A stretch of DNA of 57,468 nt from assembly GCA_930989765.1 (NCBI GenBank), contig CAKNNA010000005.1:1-57468 (forward strand), written 5' to 3'. Under the pieces are notes generated by a model. It was not told the origin of the DNA. It was given only the letters and a program-made list of their open reading frames with translations, and did no database searches. Source of the DNA: an uncultured Clostridium sp. (GTDB lineage Bacteria > Bacillota > Clostridia > TANB77 > CAG-508). The number at the start of each line of letters is the position of its first letter. Within the stretch, counting starts at the first letter, position 1. Both the position numbers and the translations under genes were made by a program. Below, piece after piece: positions 8,159-18,169 of this stretch.

Positions 8159-9848
8159 TTATCTCCATTTCATAGAAACATTACTTTGTTTTTTAGGCTC
8201 TTTTGGATTAATAAAACTATTTCTATATTCTCTTTTCCAAATAGGAGGAATAATATAACCACTTCCACGAACTTTTTCTACAAAAGAAAGACCAGTTGTA
8301 TAAGAAGTGCCAAATGATTTTGTATTACATAATAAAGAGATATATACAAAAAGACCAACACTAATTCCTAAAAATCCAGCCATACTTCCTAAAAATATAA
8401 ATAAAAATCTATAAAATCTTAAATGAAAACCAAAAGAATAATCGGGAATTGCAAAAGATGAAATACCAGTAATTGCAACAATAATAATTAATATAGGACT
8501 TACAATACCAGCACTAACAGCAGCCTGCCCTAAAACAATACCACCAACAATACCAATAGTAGGTCCAATAGGAGAAGGAACTCTAAGCCCGGCTTCTCTT
8601 ATTAATTCAAAAGAAATTTCCATAACTAAAATTTCAACAATTAAAGGAAATGGAACAGTTTCTCTTGAGGCAAGTATTGAAAATAAAAGTTCAGTTGGCA
8701 AAAATTCTTGATGAAAAGAACAAATTGCAACATATAGTCCTGGAAGTAATAAAGTAATTAATGCTGCTAAAAATCTAATAGACCTTATAAAATTTGCAAA
8801 AGGAACTTTTAAATTTCTATCATCAGGAGATTTTAAAAAATCAATCATAACAGCAGGAAGAATAATTGCATATGGAGCACCATTTAAAATTACACAAACT
8901 CTTCCTTCTAATAAATAACTTGCTGTCTTATCAGGTCTTTCAGTTGATATTACTTGAGGAACAGAAAGTTCATTTGTATCTGTTATAAGTTGCTCTAATG
9001 CCCCAGCAGAAATTACAGAATCAACATCTATATTATTTAGCCTATAACGTATTTCTGCTACTAAATCAGAATTTGCTAAATTAGACATAAAACATAAAGC
9101 ACACTTAGTTTTTGTAATATTACCAATTTCTATATTTTCTATATTCAAATTTTCATTATTTAAAATACGTCTTAAAAGAGATGTATTTGTCCTTAAATTT
9201 TCAACAAAAGCCTCATGTGGACCGTTTTATTACAATTTCATTAGATGGTTTTTCAACACTTCTTTGCTTAAAACCTTTTACTTCTATATCAAAAGCAATT
9301 GACAATGTATCAACAAATAATGCACAATTTCCAGAATTTACTCCTTGAAAAGCCTTTTCGAATTCTACTACCTCTTTTAAAGCATTTTGTGGAATTAGGC
9401 AAGATTTTAAATATTCAGATAAATCAAATTTTTTTACTTTTCTAACTGTAACATTATTTGTAACTGCTTCAGAGATAATTCTGTTTTGAGCACCTTCAAA
9501 TAAATTGTTTTTATTTCTCATCATTAAAGGTTTTAGTACAAAATTATTCATAATTTCAGAATCTACAAGACCATCAATATATAAAATAAAAGCTTTATAT
9601 TGTCTGCCACGAGCATTTAACACAAATTCTCTTGTTATTACATCACTATTTATTAGAGTATTGTATTTTGATTTGACATATTCTAAATTTACATCTAAAC
9701 TTGAATAAATCTTGTGCAAAGAGTTTTCAGAAGTAGAGGAGTGATTTTCTGTCTGCTCATATGGTTTTTGAAGTAAAGAAAAGTTTTCAGATTCTGAAAC
9801 TATAGGTTGGTAAGTAAATAGTTTTTTTAGTGAATTTTTTATGCTCAT
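8159..9848 (-). CDS. gerAA: Spore germination protein GerAA (A subunit), one CGG +1 shift
   Basis: Read straight, the protein ends at 9213 after 211 codons. Skipping the C of the in-phase CGG (9224-9222 on the minus strand, codon 209) yields 562 residues. The junction reads VIK-G-PHEAFVENLRTNTSLLRRIL, matching the strongly conserved A-subunit motif G-P-x-E-x-F, so glycine is the expected residue exactly at the shift. Downstream are the family's membrane segments and the PPIWKREYRNSFINPKEPK ending. A subunits form oligomeric ion-channel-like assemblies in the spore inner membrane together with B and C. The N-terminal 60 residues are poorly conserved and rich in Ser and Glu. Confidence 0.92.
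9222..9224 (-). other. CGG +1 recoding site in gerAA
   Basis: The minus-strand context is ATA AAA CGG TCC ACA TGA. The zero frame stops three codons after the CGG begins. Skipping the C gives AAA-GGT (Lys-Gly) of the conserved GP motif. Confidence 0.9.
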
Positions 9849-10096
9849 TTTAAAAACTCCTTTTTTAAAAATTTATAAAAATACCAATATTAAACAATGC
9901 TAACTAATTTATAATTACAAATTACAGTAAAAAAGACAACTTCTAAAAAGGCTTCTTTCCAATAATAAGTCCGCAAATTATAATTAATTAATAACTAGTA
10001 TTAGTAAAAATTTAATAAATATACTAGTTTTTACAAAAAAAAAATGTTATAATAAAATTTAATATAACTATAATTTAAGTAAAAAGGATTGATTAT

Positions 10097-11234
10097 ATGA
10101 AAAGTAAATTTACAACATTTATTATGAGCATAATAATAATACTTATAATAGGGGTATTAGTTATATTCGGATTACTAATATACACAGAAATAAAGGAAAA
10201 TCGGACTAAAAACTAGTGTAGAAAATTTTGTTTCAACAGTTACAAGTTTAGGAGAAGAAGAAAATTTAGAAACTCCAAATTATATAGAAAGAGACTTAAA
10301 TGAACTAAAACCACAAAATCAAATAATAAATAACAGTAATACTTCAGATAATGTAACAAATAATATAAATATAGATAAATATTATTATAACCAATTAGAA
10401 GAGCCTTCAAAAATATTTTATCAAGCATTTGAAAAAAATAAAGAAAACATGAAAACAGGTACATACCAAATAGAATTAGGAGATACATTTTCAGATATTT
10501 TAAAACAAGCAGATGGGGAAAAAGAATTAGGAAATTTTTATCAATCTGCAGTAGAAACATATATATATGATAATCCAGAAGTTTTTTATTTAGATGTAAA
10601 TAAAATGTACTTAAATATCGAAAAAATAACAAGAGGAAATAATATTACTTATAATGTATTTATAAATAGTGGAGATGAAGCAAATTATTTAGAAAATGGA
10701 TATAATATACAAATAATAAATAGTAGATTATCTGAAATTAGGCAAGCTAAAGAAGAAATAAAAGCAAAAGCAGTTGGAAATACATATGAAGATATAAAAA
10801 TGGTACATGACTATATTGTAGAAAATACAGAATATGACAGCACTTTATCACTTCCAGATATATACAATGTTTATGGAACATTAATAAGAAAACAAAGTGT
10901 ATGTGAAGGATATGCAAAAACTTTTAAATTGTTAATGGATGAATTAGGAATTCCTTGTGTAATTGTAATAGGAGAAGCAACAAACTCAAACAATGAAACT
11001 GAAAATCATGCATGGAATTATGTACAAATAAATAATAGCTGGTATGCCATAGATGCAACTTGGGATGATCCAGTAGTTTCAGGAGGAGGGACAGCTAGAC
11101 CAGCATCAAAATACAAATATTTCTTAAAAGGAATGACTACAATTTCAAAAGATCATTTTGCAAAAACAAACTTCACTGAAAATGGTAAAAACTATGAATA
11201 TCCAACATTAAACAGTCAAGATTATGAGATATAA
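10097..11234 (+). CDS. Membrane-anchored transglutaminase-like protein, one CGG +1 shift
   Basis: The ATG at 10097 opens a membrane anchor (FIMSIIIILIIGVLVIFGLLIY) and then meets CGG at codon 36, with TAG three codons after it. Skipping the C gives KEN-G-LKTSVENFVSTV and a 378-residue protein. The C-terminal half is a transglutaminase-like domain with the triad Cys269 (QSVCEGYA), His304 (ENHAWNY) and Asp319 (AIDATWDD). Such extracytoplasmic enzymes are protease- or crosslinking-like; the substrate is unknown. Only an internal start near 10449 would give an unshifted product, and it would lack the anchor and have no good ribosome site. Confidence 0.86.
10202..10204 (+). other. CGG +1 recoding site in the transglutaminase gene
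   Basis: The context is GAA AAT CGG ACT AAA AAC TAG. Skipping the C gives AAT-GGA (Asn-Gly) just after the membrane anchor. Confidence 0.85.
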
Positions 11235-11269
11235 AAATATACATTAAATACTAAATAAAGGAGTATTAG

Positions 11270-12124
11270 ATGATAACATTAAAAGATATATTAGGAAATA
11301 AAATAAAAGTATATGCTTTTGTTGGACCATCAGGAACAGGAAAGAGCTATAGAGCACAAATGGTTGCAAGTGAAAAAAATATAAATTATATAATAGATGA
11401 TGGATTACTAATAAAAGATAATGAAGTAATAGCAGGTGAATCTGCCAAAAAAGCACCAACTAAAATAGAGACTGTAAAACATGCCTTATTTTACAAGGAT
11501 GAAGAAAAACAAGAAATAATAAAAGCACTAAAAAAATATAAGCCAGAAAGTATATTAATACTTGGTACATCAGATGGAATGGTAAAAAAAATAGCAGAAA
11601 ATTTAGGACTGCCAGAGATTTCAGAAACAACTTATATAACAGATGTTGCAACAAAACAAGAAATGGAAACAGCAAGAAGAATAAGAGTAACAGAAGGAAA
11701 ACATGTTATACCTGTACCAACATTTGAAATAAAAAAAGATTTTTCAGGATATTTACTTGACCCACTTCAAATATTCAAATCAAAAGGAAAAGGGCAAAAA
11801 CCATATATATCAGAAAAATCTATAATAAGACCAACATTTAGTTATATGGGAAAATTTACAATATCTGATACAGTATTTAGGCAAATTTTAGACTATTTAG
11901 CAACTAAAACAAAGGGAATATATAAAATTCAAAAAACTAGAGTAGAAAACTATGGTGAAGGAGTAAGCCTATATATAGAAGTTACAGTAGTTTATGGATA
12001 TAATGTAGTAAAAGATATAAAAGATTTTAAAGAAAAAGCCAAAAAAGAAATAGAAAAACTAACAGCAATGAATGTTGTAAAACTAGAAGTAGTTGCAAAA
12101 AATATATATGTACCAGAAAAATAA
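11270..12124 (+). CDS. P-loop ATPase fused to an Asp23/Gls24-like domain
   Basis: A 284-residue protein. Residues 1-165 form a P-loop domain with Walker A GPSGTGKS (19-26), preceded by KIKVYAFV. Residues about 178-282 (SIIRPTFSYMGKFTISDTVF onward) match the Asp23/Gls24 envelope-stress fold: a hydrophobic beta strand ending in VVYGYNVVKDI, then a helix and the closing strand VVKLEVVAKNIYV. Free-standing Asp23 proteins are membrane-associated and abundant in Gram-positive bacteria. A nucleotide-binding partner on the same chain is unusual, and the function is unknown. The gene sits 35 bases after the transglutaminase gene behind an AAAGGAG site. Confidence 0.78.
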   Translation: MITLKDILGNKIKVYAFVGPSGTGKSYRAQMVASEKNINYIIDDGLLIKDNEVIAGESAKKAPTKIETVKHALFYKDEEKQEIIKALKKYKPESILILGTSDGMVKKIAENLGLPEISETTYITDVATKQEMETARRIRVTEGKHVIPVPTFEIKKDFSGYLLDPLQIFKSKGKGQKPYISEKSIIRPTFSYMGKFTISDTVFRQILDYLATKTKGIYKIQKTRVENYGEGVSLYIEVTVVYGYNVVKDIKDFKEKAKKEIEKLTAMNVVKLEVVAKNIYVPEK

Positions 12125-12176
12125 ATTTATATTAATTAAAAACACTTTACTATAGATATAAAAAAGGAGGAAAATT

Positions 12177-12773
12177 TTGAAAGCAAAAATAAAAGCAATA
12201 ATAAAATGGATAGTAAGAGGAGCAATATACATATGGTTTAAAATAGTATACAAAACAGAAATAAAAGGGTTAGAAAATGTACCAAAAGAAGGAGCTGTAA
12301 TCTTTTGTGGAAATCATAGAAGTTACCAAGACCCTCCACTAATGGTAGCAACAGCAAAAAGAGATATGAAATTTTTAGCAAAAGAGGAGTTATATAAAAA
12401 TAAATTTTTAGCATTTTTAGGATGGGCATTTGAAGCAATACCAGTAAAAAGAGATGAAAAAGATGTAACTGCAATAAAAGAATCCCTAAAAGTATTAAAA
12501 CAAGGAAATTGTATAGCATTATTTCCAGAAGGAACAAGAAATGGAATTGAAAAAGGTGAAAAAGTAAAAGATGGAGTTGCATTTTTTGCAGTAAGAAGTG
12601 GAGCAAAAGTAGTTCCTTGTGGCATAAAAGGTGGAACAAAAGAAAATAAAAAAATAACTATTAGTTATGGAAAACCACTAGACTATAGTAAATATAAAGG
12701 AAGTAAAGACAAAGAGGTATTAGACAAAATAACACAAGAAATAATGAATAACATAATTGAGTTGACAAAATAG
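12177..12773 (+). CDS. plsC: 1-acyl-sn-glycerol-3-phosphate acyltransferase
   Basis: A 198-residue PlsC-family enzyme that acylates lysophosphatidic acid in phospholipid synthesis. It shows the HX4D catalytic motif in GNHRSYQDPP and the substrate-binding FPEGTRNG block at the usual spacing of about 75 residues. An amphipathic N-terminal helix (IKWIVRGAIYIWFKIVYK) should sit on the membrane. Translation appears to start at TTG 12177, placed 6-7 bases after AAAAAGGAGG; no ATG is suitably placed. The perfect promoter for typA lies inside its last codons. Confidence 0.92.
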   Translation: MKAKIKAIIKWIVRGAIYIWFKIVYKTEIKGLENVPKEGAVIFCGNHRSYQDPPLMVATAKRDMKFLAKEELYKNKFLAFLGWAFEAIPVKRDEKDVTAIKESLKVLKQGNCIALFPEGTRNGIEKGEKVKDGVAFFAVRSGAKVVPCGIKGGTKENKKITISYGKPLDYSKYKGSKDKEVLDKITQEIMNNIIELTK

Positions 12774-12790
12774 AAAAAAAGGTATATAAT
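12762..12790 (+). promoter_or_regulatory. Perfect-consensus vegetative promoter for typA
   Basis: TTGACA (12762-12767), a 17-base spacer and TATAAT (12785-12790). The -35 box lies inside the 3' end of plsC. The leader of about 70 bases contains a small hairpin (GCGTTTTTCA paired with TGAAAAACGT). Confidence 0.88.
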
Positions 12791-12867
12791 AATAAAAGTT
12801 TTTAAAGGAGAGCAGGCGTTTTTCAAAAACATGAAAAACGTCTTAAGTTATGAAAGGAAAGGTAGAA

Positions 12868-14688
12868 ATGAATAACGAAAAAATAAGAAACATAGCAATA
12901 ATCGCACACGTAGACCATGGAAAAACAACACTAGTAGATGCAATGCTTAAACAAAGTCATGTATTCAGAGAAAATGAACAAGTACAAGAAAGAGTAATGG
13001 ACTCAAATGACCTAGAAAAAGAAAGAGGAATAACAATACTTTCTAAAAATACATCAGTTATGTATAAAGACATAAAAATAAACATAGTAGACACTCCAGG
13101 ACACGCAGATTTTGGAGGAGAAGTAGAAAGAGTACTAAAAACAGTAGATGGAGTACTTCTATTAGTTGATGCTTTTGAAGGAGCAATGCCACAAACAAGA
13201 GAAGTACTAAAAAAATCTTTAGCACTAGGATTAAAACCAATAGTAGTAATAAATAAAATAGATAGACCAGGAGCAACTCCAGAAAAAGTAGTAGACCAAG
13301 TAATAGAATTATTTATAGAACTAGATGCAACAGATGAGCAACTAGAATTCCCTGTAGTATATGCATCAGCAAAAAATGGAATAGCAAAAATGGATTTAGC
13401 AGAAGACTCAGAAGATTTAACTTGTTTATTTGAAACAATAATAAATACAATAAAAGCACCACAATGTGAGTTAGAAGGACCAGCACAAATGTTAGTTTCA
13501 AACATAGATTATGATGACTATGTAGGAAGAATAGCAGTAGGAAGAATAGAAAGAGGAATTATAAAAGCAAATATGCCAGTTTCTATATGTGGAAAAGAAG
13601 ATAAAATAACTCAAGGAAGAATAGCAAAACTATATACACATGTTGGGTTAAAAAGAGCAGAAGTAGAAGAAGTAGGAGCAGGAGATATAATAGCACTTGC
13701 TGGACTTCCAGAAATAAATATAGGTGACACAATATGTGACTTAAACCACCCAGAAAAAATCCCATTTGTAGACATAGACGAGCCAACAGTATCAATGACA
13801 TTTAGTGTAAATAATGGACCATTTGCAGGAAAAGAAGGTCAATTTATAACATCAAGACATATACGTGATAGATTATTCAAAGAATTAGAAAGAAATGTAT
13901 CACTAAGAGTAAAAGAAACTGAAAGCCCAGACTCATTTGAAGTATCTGGAAGAGGGGAATTACACCTATCAGTACTAATTGAAACAATGAGAAGAGAAGG
14001 ATTTGAACTACTAGTTTCAAGACCAAAAGTAATATATAAAGAAATAGATGGAGTAAAATGTGAACCAATAGAAAGATTAGTTGTAAATGTACCAGATGAT
14101 TGTGTTGGAAATGTAATTGAAAAACTAGGAAAAAGAAAAGCAGAAATGGTAAATATGGAGCCAGCGGAAAGCGGACACACAAAAATAGAATTCAAAATAC
14201 CAGCAAGAGGGCTAATTGGATATAGAACAGAATTTTTAACAGACACAAAAGGTGAAGGAACAATGAACCATATATTCGATAGTTATGAGCCATATAAAGG
14301 TGATGTAATATCACGTGTTAGAGGAACAATAGTTGCATTTGAAGCTGGAAAATCAGTAACATATGGACTATATAATGCACAAGACAAAGGAGAATTGTTT
14401 ATAGGTCCAGGTGTAGATGTATATGAAGGAATGATAGTAGGACTTAATTCAAGAGGAGAAGATTTAAGTATAAATGTGTGCAAAGAAAAACATCTAACAA
14501 ACACAAGAGCATCAGGCTCAGATGATGCTTTAAGACTAGTTCCACCAATCCAAATGTCTTTAGAGAAAGCAATTGAATTTATACAAGATGATGAATTAGT
14601 TGAAGTAACACCAAAATCAATTAGATTAAGAAAGAAAATACTAGATACAAAAGAAAGAGAAAGAGCAAATAGAAATATGAATAAATAG
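12868..14688 (+). CDS. typA: Ribosome-associated GTPase TypA/BipA
   Basis: A 606-residue translational GTPase with the G1 motif AHVDHGKTT, G3 DTPGHADFGGE and G4 NKID, followed by EF-G-like domains and the BipA-specific C-terminal region. It binds the 70S ribosome and supports large-subunit assembly and growth under stress. I chose the ATG at 12868 because AAAGG lies 5 bases before it; an in-frame ATG at 12850 would add six residues. It has its own strong promoter. CGG occurs out of phase at 14165 and 14172 (GCG GAA, AGC GGA) and is read normally, a useful control for the recoding hypothesis. Confidence 0.97.
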   Translation: MNNEKIRNIAIIAHVDHGKTTLVDAMLKQSHVFRENEQVQERVMDSNDLEKERGITILSKNTSVMYKDIKINIVDTPGHADFGGEVERVLKTVDGVLLLVDAFEGAMPQTREVLKKSLALGLKPIVVINKIDRPGATPEKVVDQVIELFIELDATDEQLEFPVVYASAKNGIAKMDLAEDSEDLTCLFETIINTIKAPQCELEGPAQMLVSNIDYDDYVGRIAVGRIERGIIKANMPVSICGKEDKITQGRIAKLYTHVGLKRAEVEEVGAGDIIALAGLPEINIGDTICDLNHPEKIPFVDIDEPTVSMTFSVNNGPFAGKEGQFITSRHIRDRLFKELERNVSLRVKETESPDSFEVSGRGELHLSVLIETMRREGFELLVSRPKVIYKEIDGVKCEPIERLVVNVPDDCVGNVIEKLGKRKAEMVNMEPAESGHTKIEFKIPARGLIGYRTEFLTDTKGEGTMNHIFDSYEPYKGDVISRVRGTIVAFEAGKSVTYGLYNAQDKGELFIGPGVDVYEGMIVGLNSRGEDLSINVCKEKHLTNTRASGSDDALRLVPPIQMSLEKAIEFIQDDELVEVTPKSIRLRKKILDTKERERANRNMNK

Positions 14689-14736
14689 AAAAATAAATCA
14701 AAAAGTTTAAAAAATAAAAAGTATAGGGGAAATAAA

Positions 14737-14901
14737 ATGTACGAAGAAGGAAAGAAAAAAAGTGTAGAAGAATTATGGAAAGAAATATATGGAAAAAAAA
14801 ATAAAATAAAAGATGAATCTCAAAATAAATACAAAGATAATTTTAATCATGGTGAATTCGAAAGAGCAGATGATGAGGAAGAGGATGAACTAGAAATATA
14901 A
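14737..14901 (+). CDS. Small acidic hypothetical protein (54 residues)
   Basis: A 54-residue ORF beginning MYEEGKKKSVEELWKEIYGKK and ending in an acidic tail (DDEEEDELEI). A weak GGGG-type ribosome site (TAGGGGAAATAAA) precedes the ATG. It lies between typA and a clear terminator, so it is probably the last cistron of the typA transcript. I do not recognise it. The charged composition fits the neighbouring coding style, but so short an ORF could be fortuitous. Confidence 0.5.
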   Translation: MYEEGKKKSVEELWKEIYGKKNKIKDESQNKYKDNFNHGEFERADDEEEDELEI

Positions 14902-14916
14902 GATTATCTAAAAATA

Positions 14917-14964
14917 AAAATTAGGAACATAAGATAAAAATCTTTATTCCTAATTTTATTTTAT
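14917..14964 (+). terminator. Rho-independent terminator after typA and the small ORF
   Basis: The stem AAAATTAGGAA (14917-14927) pairs with TTCCTAATTTT (14947-14957), followed by a T-rich tract. Confidence 0.8.
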
Positions 14965-15020
14965 CTTTTAAATAAAAAATTCGAAAGGAGAAAGTATATT
15001 AAACATATACGATATCAAAA

Positions 15021-15608
15021 ATGAATAAAAAAGAATTACAAAAAATAAAAGAAGAAGCAATAAAGAGTCATATTCCAATAATTATGGATGAAACATTACA
15101 AACAATAGAAAAAATATTAAAAACCAAAAAGCTAAAAAGAATTTTAGAAATAGGTACAGCAGTAGGTTATTCAAGCATGTGCTTTTCAGAATTTTTAGCA
15201 GATGATGGTAAAATAGATACTATAGAAAGAGATTTAGAAAGAGTAAAAGAAGCAAAAGAAAACATAAAAAATGTAGGAGTAGAAGATAAAATCAATATAT
15301 ATGAAGGAGATGCTGTAGAAATATTACCTACATTAAATTATAAATATGATATGGTATTTATAGATGCAGCAAAAGGAAAATATCCATTTTTCTTAAAAGA
15401 AGCACTAAGAATGTTATCAGATGATGGTATTATTTTTGCAGATAATATTTTATATAAAGGGTATGTAATGAGTGATTATAATAAACATAAACAGCGCACA
15501 GCTGTTAGAAATTTAAGAGAGTATATAAAAGAAGTAAGAGAAAATCCTAATCTTGAAACAGAAATTTTAGAAGTTGGGGATGGGCTTGCTGTGAGTAGGA
15601 AAATTTAA
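15021..15608 (+). CDS. trmR: O-methyltransferase, TrmR (YrrM)-like tRNA 5-hydroxyuridine methyltransferase
   Basis: A 195-residue class I SAM-dependent methyltransferase of the caffeoyl-CoA OMT type. LEIGTAVGYSS is the SAM-binding motif I, and VFIDAAKGKYPFFLKEAL with IIFADNILYKG carries the metal-binding acidic residues. In Bacillus the same family member, TrmR, methylates 5-hydroxyuridine at tRNA wobble position 34 and is encoded next to the U32 proteins that start the pathway. A U32 gene is indeed the next gene on this strand (18288), now separated by an inserted island. Other small-molecule OMT roles cannot be excluded. Confidence 0.82.
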   Translation: MNKKELQKIKEEAIKSHIPIIMDETLQTIEKILKTKKLKRILEIGTAVGYSSMCFSEFLADDGKIDTIERDLERVKEAKENIKNVGVEDKINIYEGDAVEILPTLNYKYDMVFIDAAKGKYPFFLKEALRMLSDDGIIFADNILYKGYVMSDYNKHKQRTAVRNLREYIKEVRENPNLETEILEVGDGLAVSRKI

Positions 15609-15640
15609 TAATACAGAAAAGTTTAAATAGCTATATAAGG

Positions 15641-15926
15641 AAGAATGATTGTGTCCTAAAAAGCAAAATGGGACGGCAATTTCTATTTAAGTTAGGGCTA
15701 AAGGTATTGATTATATCTTAAAATTCCGTTCCTTGCTGGTCGGACATATCATATGAGTAACTAAAGTACTAAATTCAAAATTTGAGAAGTTGCGCTGGAC
15801 TGGTCTATGTGAATTGGCATCCTCCCAAACTGCGCATCACTGCATTTTAAGATATATCAATACCTTTAGCCCTAACTTAAATAGAAATTGCCGTCCCATT
15901 TTGCTTTTTAGGGCACAATCATTCTT
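15641..15926. mobile_element. MITE-like element with 83-bp inverted repeats
   Basis: The left arm 15641-15723 and right arm 15845-15926 are near-perfect reverse complements, with one mismatch and one indel over 83 bases. They surround a 121-bp unique core that contains no ORF. The arms begin AAGAATGATTGTG. There is no transposase. A degenerate relative of the right arm lies at about 42757-42850, so this is a dispersed family. As RNA it would form one very long hairpin. Confidence 0.8.
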
Positions 15927-15984
15927 TTTATATGAAGCCTCATTTTGGCTTGTCTAAACGAAAATAAACTTAAAAATTTTTTAG

Positions 15985-18045
15985 TTAAATATCTAAAATA
16001 AAATTTTCATCTGCAATTTGTTCTGCAGGTAAAATATTATTTGAAGCAGATAAATTTTCAGTCGAAATAGAAGTACTTTCCATTTTAGCATATTTTTCAA
16101 AACGTTCTTTAGCACGTGTTGTTATACCATTTACTGAAATAGAGTTCTTATCATTAGGTAAAAGAGAATCTAATTTGTCAATTAATTTTTGTGCAAGACA
16201 TGTAGTTGAATCATGTTTTAATAATACTTCTGTAAAACTAGAAATTAGAGATTTCTTATTATAACCAGCAACACTTTTATGTGCACGAGTATGATAAGAA
16301 TTAACAGTCATAGACCTAGGAGAAACATACTCAGCAAAAATTGGAAGATAAACATCCATTTTATAACTTTCAGATTTTACAGAACCATCTAGCATATTTG
16401 TGTTTATAACATAGTTATCCTTGATTTTTACATTATTTTCTGCAATTTTTAATCTCCTTTTTAATCTTACTTCAATTGGGGTTAAAGATGAGTCATCAGC
16501 TTTTAAAAGGCGGTTTCTTGTTGCAATAGGAGTAGTATTTAAAATCTTTAAAAATTCTTCAAAAATTTCTTCTTTACAATTAGGATCTACAGGCTCAAAA
16601 AAGTGAGCAATGTCTATTTCTTTATTAGGCAAATTACTATGGTCAGAAGCGCCATTTTTAGAATCTTCAAAACGCATTTGAGATTGAGCTTGCAATTCTA
16701 TTTTTCTACCATCATAAGTTTCTAATACATAATATATAGAGCAAAAACCATTTTTCTTTTTTACTTGTTTTGAAAAATGTGATTTTACTTTTAAAACATC
16801 TGTAAAAAGTTCATCATTTAAAACATCAGGGATAATCATTTCTAGTAATTTAGATTGATACTTATCATGAACTCTTTTTTTAAGTTCATCTAGTAAACGA
16901 TAAATTTCATCAAGTTCTTTTAAACAATCGTCTTGAGAATGCTCAGAAGAATTATCATTATCTTTTTGAAGTTCAAGATTATATTTATCTACAGTATCTT
17001 TTAAAAGTTTTACAAAAGAAGTACCTTCGTATTCTTTAGAACACTCATCATAAGAAGAATCTCTTAACCTTTCTAGTAAATCTATTTTTATTTGTAATAA
17101 ATTAACATATGAAATAGGAATACCATCAAGATCACAATTAAAAAGAAAATCCTCTAACTTATGCGTAAAATCAACATTTTTATTTCTTTGTTTCCTTAAA
17201 GCAAGAATTTCAGTACTTCTAGGATCATTTTTATCAAAATGTATTGTATCATCAGTATTAGCAAGAACAATTGTAAAACCAAAAAAGTCAGTGTTTGCAT
17301 TATCTAAATTAAAATTTGTTCTGATATCTTCATTACTTAATCCAGATGTAATATCAGATGGATATAACGAAAAAAGAGAATCAGTAGCTTCTTTATTAAT
17401 ATTAGAAACTGCACTTTTTGTGGATTTAACTCTACCTGGAATATAGATGCTAAGCTCATGAGCAAGTTTCTTTGCTGTTATATAAAAAGCACCAACTATA
17501 TCTCTATTTTCAATTTCTGCATCAACTAAATTATGTGAGTGCCAATGCTCAATAGTAGATAAGAACTGTTTTCTAATAAAATCTGTACCAAATTGAATAT
17601 TATCATTAGGTTTTTTTATCAAAGTAAAAAAATAAGATGGAAAATTCTTATTTACTATTAAAGACAATTTATATAATTCATCTTTACTAATTTTATTTAA
17701 ATCAGCATTATTAATATAATCTAGATAATTATTCTTAATAAAATTTGCAATCCTTATTAGATGATCAGATTTAGAAATTGTCACAGGAGAGAATGAATCA
17801 CTAACCTCTGGAAAAATTTCTTTTTCATCTATTTGAAAAGTTTTTAAAATATTTACTAATTTATCATATAAATCTTTATCTAATATAGATTTATCCAAAT
17901 CTTTAAATAGTTTATATAGATCAGAAATATTAGAAGAAGAAAAATTATCAATTAAACCTTCTTCATAAAGTATTAATGGATTATTTTTTATATAATTAGA
18001 TAATTCTTCATTAAATTGCTCTTTGGTTTTTAATTTATATGGCAT
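15985..18045 (-). CDS. Divergent RelA/SpoT-like nucleotidyltransferase-domain protein
   Basis: A 686-residue protein without a signal peptide. Two separated blocks resemble the alarmone-synthetase fold. GRVKSTKS (204-211) matches the R-x-K-x-x-x-S nucleotide-binding motif, followed by DFFGFTIV (253-260) in place of the usual D-x-x-G-x-R-I. GFCSIYYV (433-440) matches G-Y-x-S-L-H, followed by DGRKIELQAQS (445-455) matching the E-x-Q strand (Glu450, Gln452). About 170 extra residues separate the blocks. The Arg of the D-block is replaced by Thr, so activity is uncertain. The gene lies alone between the inverted-repeat element and palindromes, which looks like an accessory insertion. Alarmone signalling or a defence/toxin role is speculation. 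Confidence 0.62.
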   Translation of the reverse strand: MPYKLKTKEQFNEELSNYIKNNPLILYEEGLIDNFSSSNISDLYKLFKDLDKSILDKDLYDKLVNILKTFQIDEKEIFPEVSDSFSPVTISKSDHLIRIANFIKNNYLDYINNADLNKISKDELYKLSLIVNKNFPSYFFTLIKKPNDNIQFGTDFIRKQFLSTIEHWHSHNLVDAEIENRDIVGAFYITAKKLAHELSIYIPGRVKSTKSAVSNINKEATDSLFSLYPSDITSGLSNEDIRTNFNLDNANTDFFGFTIVLANTDDTIHFDKNDPRSTEILALRKQRNKNVDFTHKLEDFLFNCDLDGIPISYVNLLQIKIDLLERLRDSSYDECSKEYEGTSFVKLLKDTVDKYNLELQKDNDNSSEHSQDDCLKELDEIYRLLDELKKRVHDKYQSKLLEMIIPDVLNDELFTDVLKVKSHFSKQVKKKNGFCSIYYVLETYDGRKIELQAQSQMRFEDSKNGASDHSNLPNKEIDIAHFFEPVDPNCKEEIFEEFLKILNTTPIATRNRLLKADDSSLTPIEVRLKRRLKIAENNVKIKDNYVINTNMLDGSVKSESYKMDVYLPIFAEYVSPRSMTVNSYHTRAHKSVAGYNKKSLISSFTEVLLKHDSTTCLAQKLIDKLDSLLPNDKNSISVNGITTRAKERFEKYAKMESTSISTENLSASNNILPAEQIADENFILDI

Positions 18046-18169
18046 AATTTCACCTCTTTAACAATTATATCACAAATATTAAATTTGGTCAAAAATAATT
18101 AGTATTTCAAAATTTAAATAAATTAAATTATTCAAGACCTGTCCCAAATTAACCAATTTTGGTCAACTA

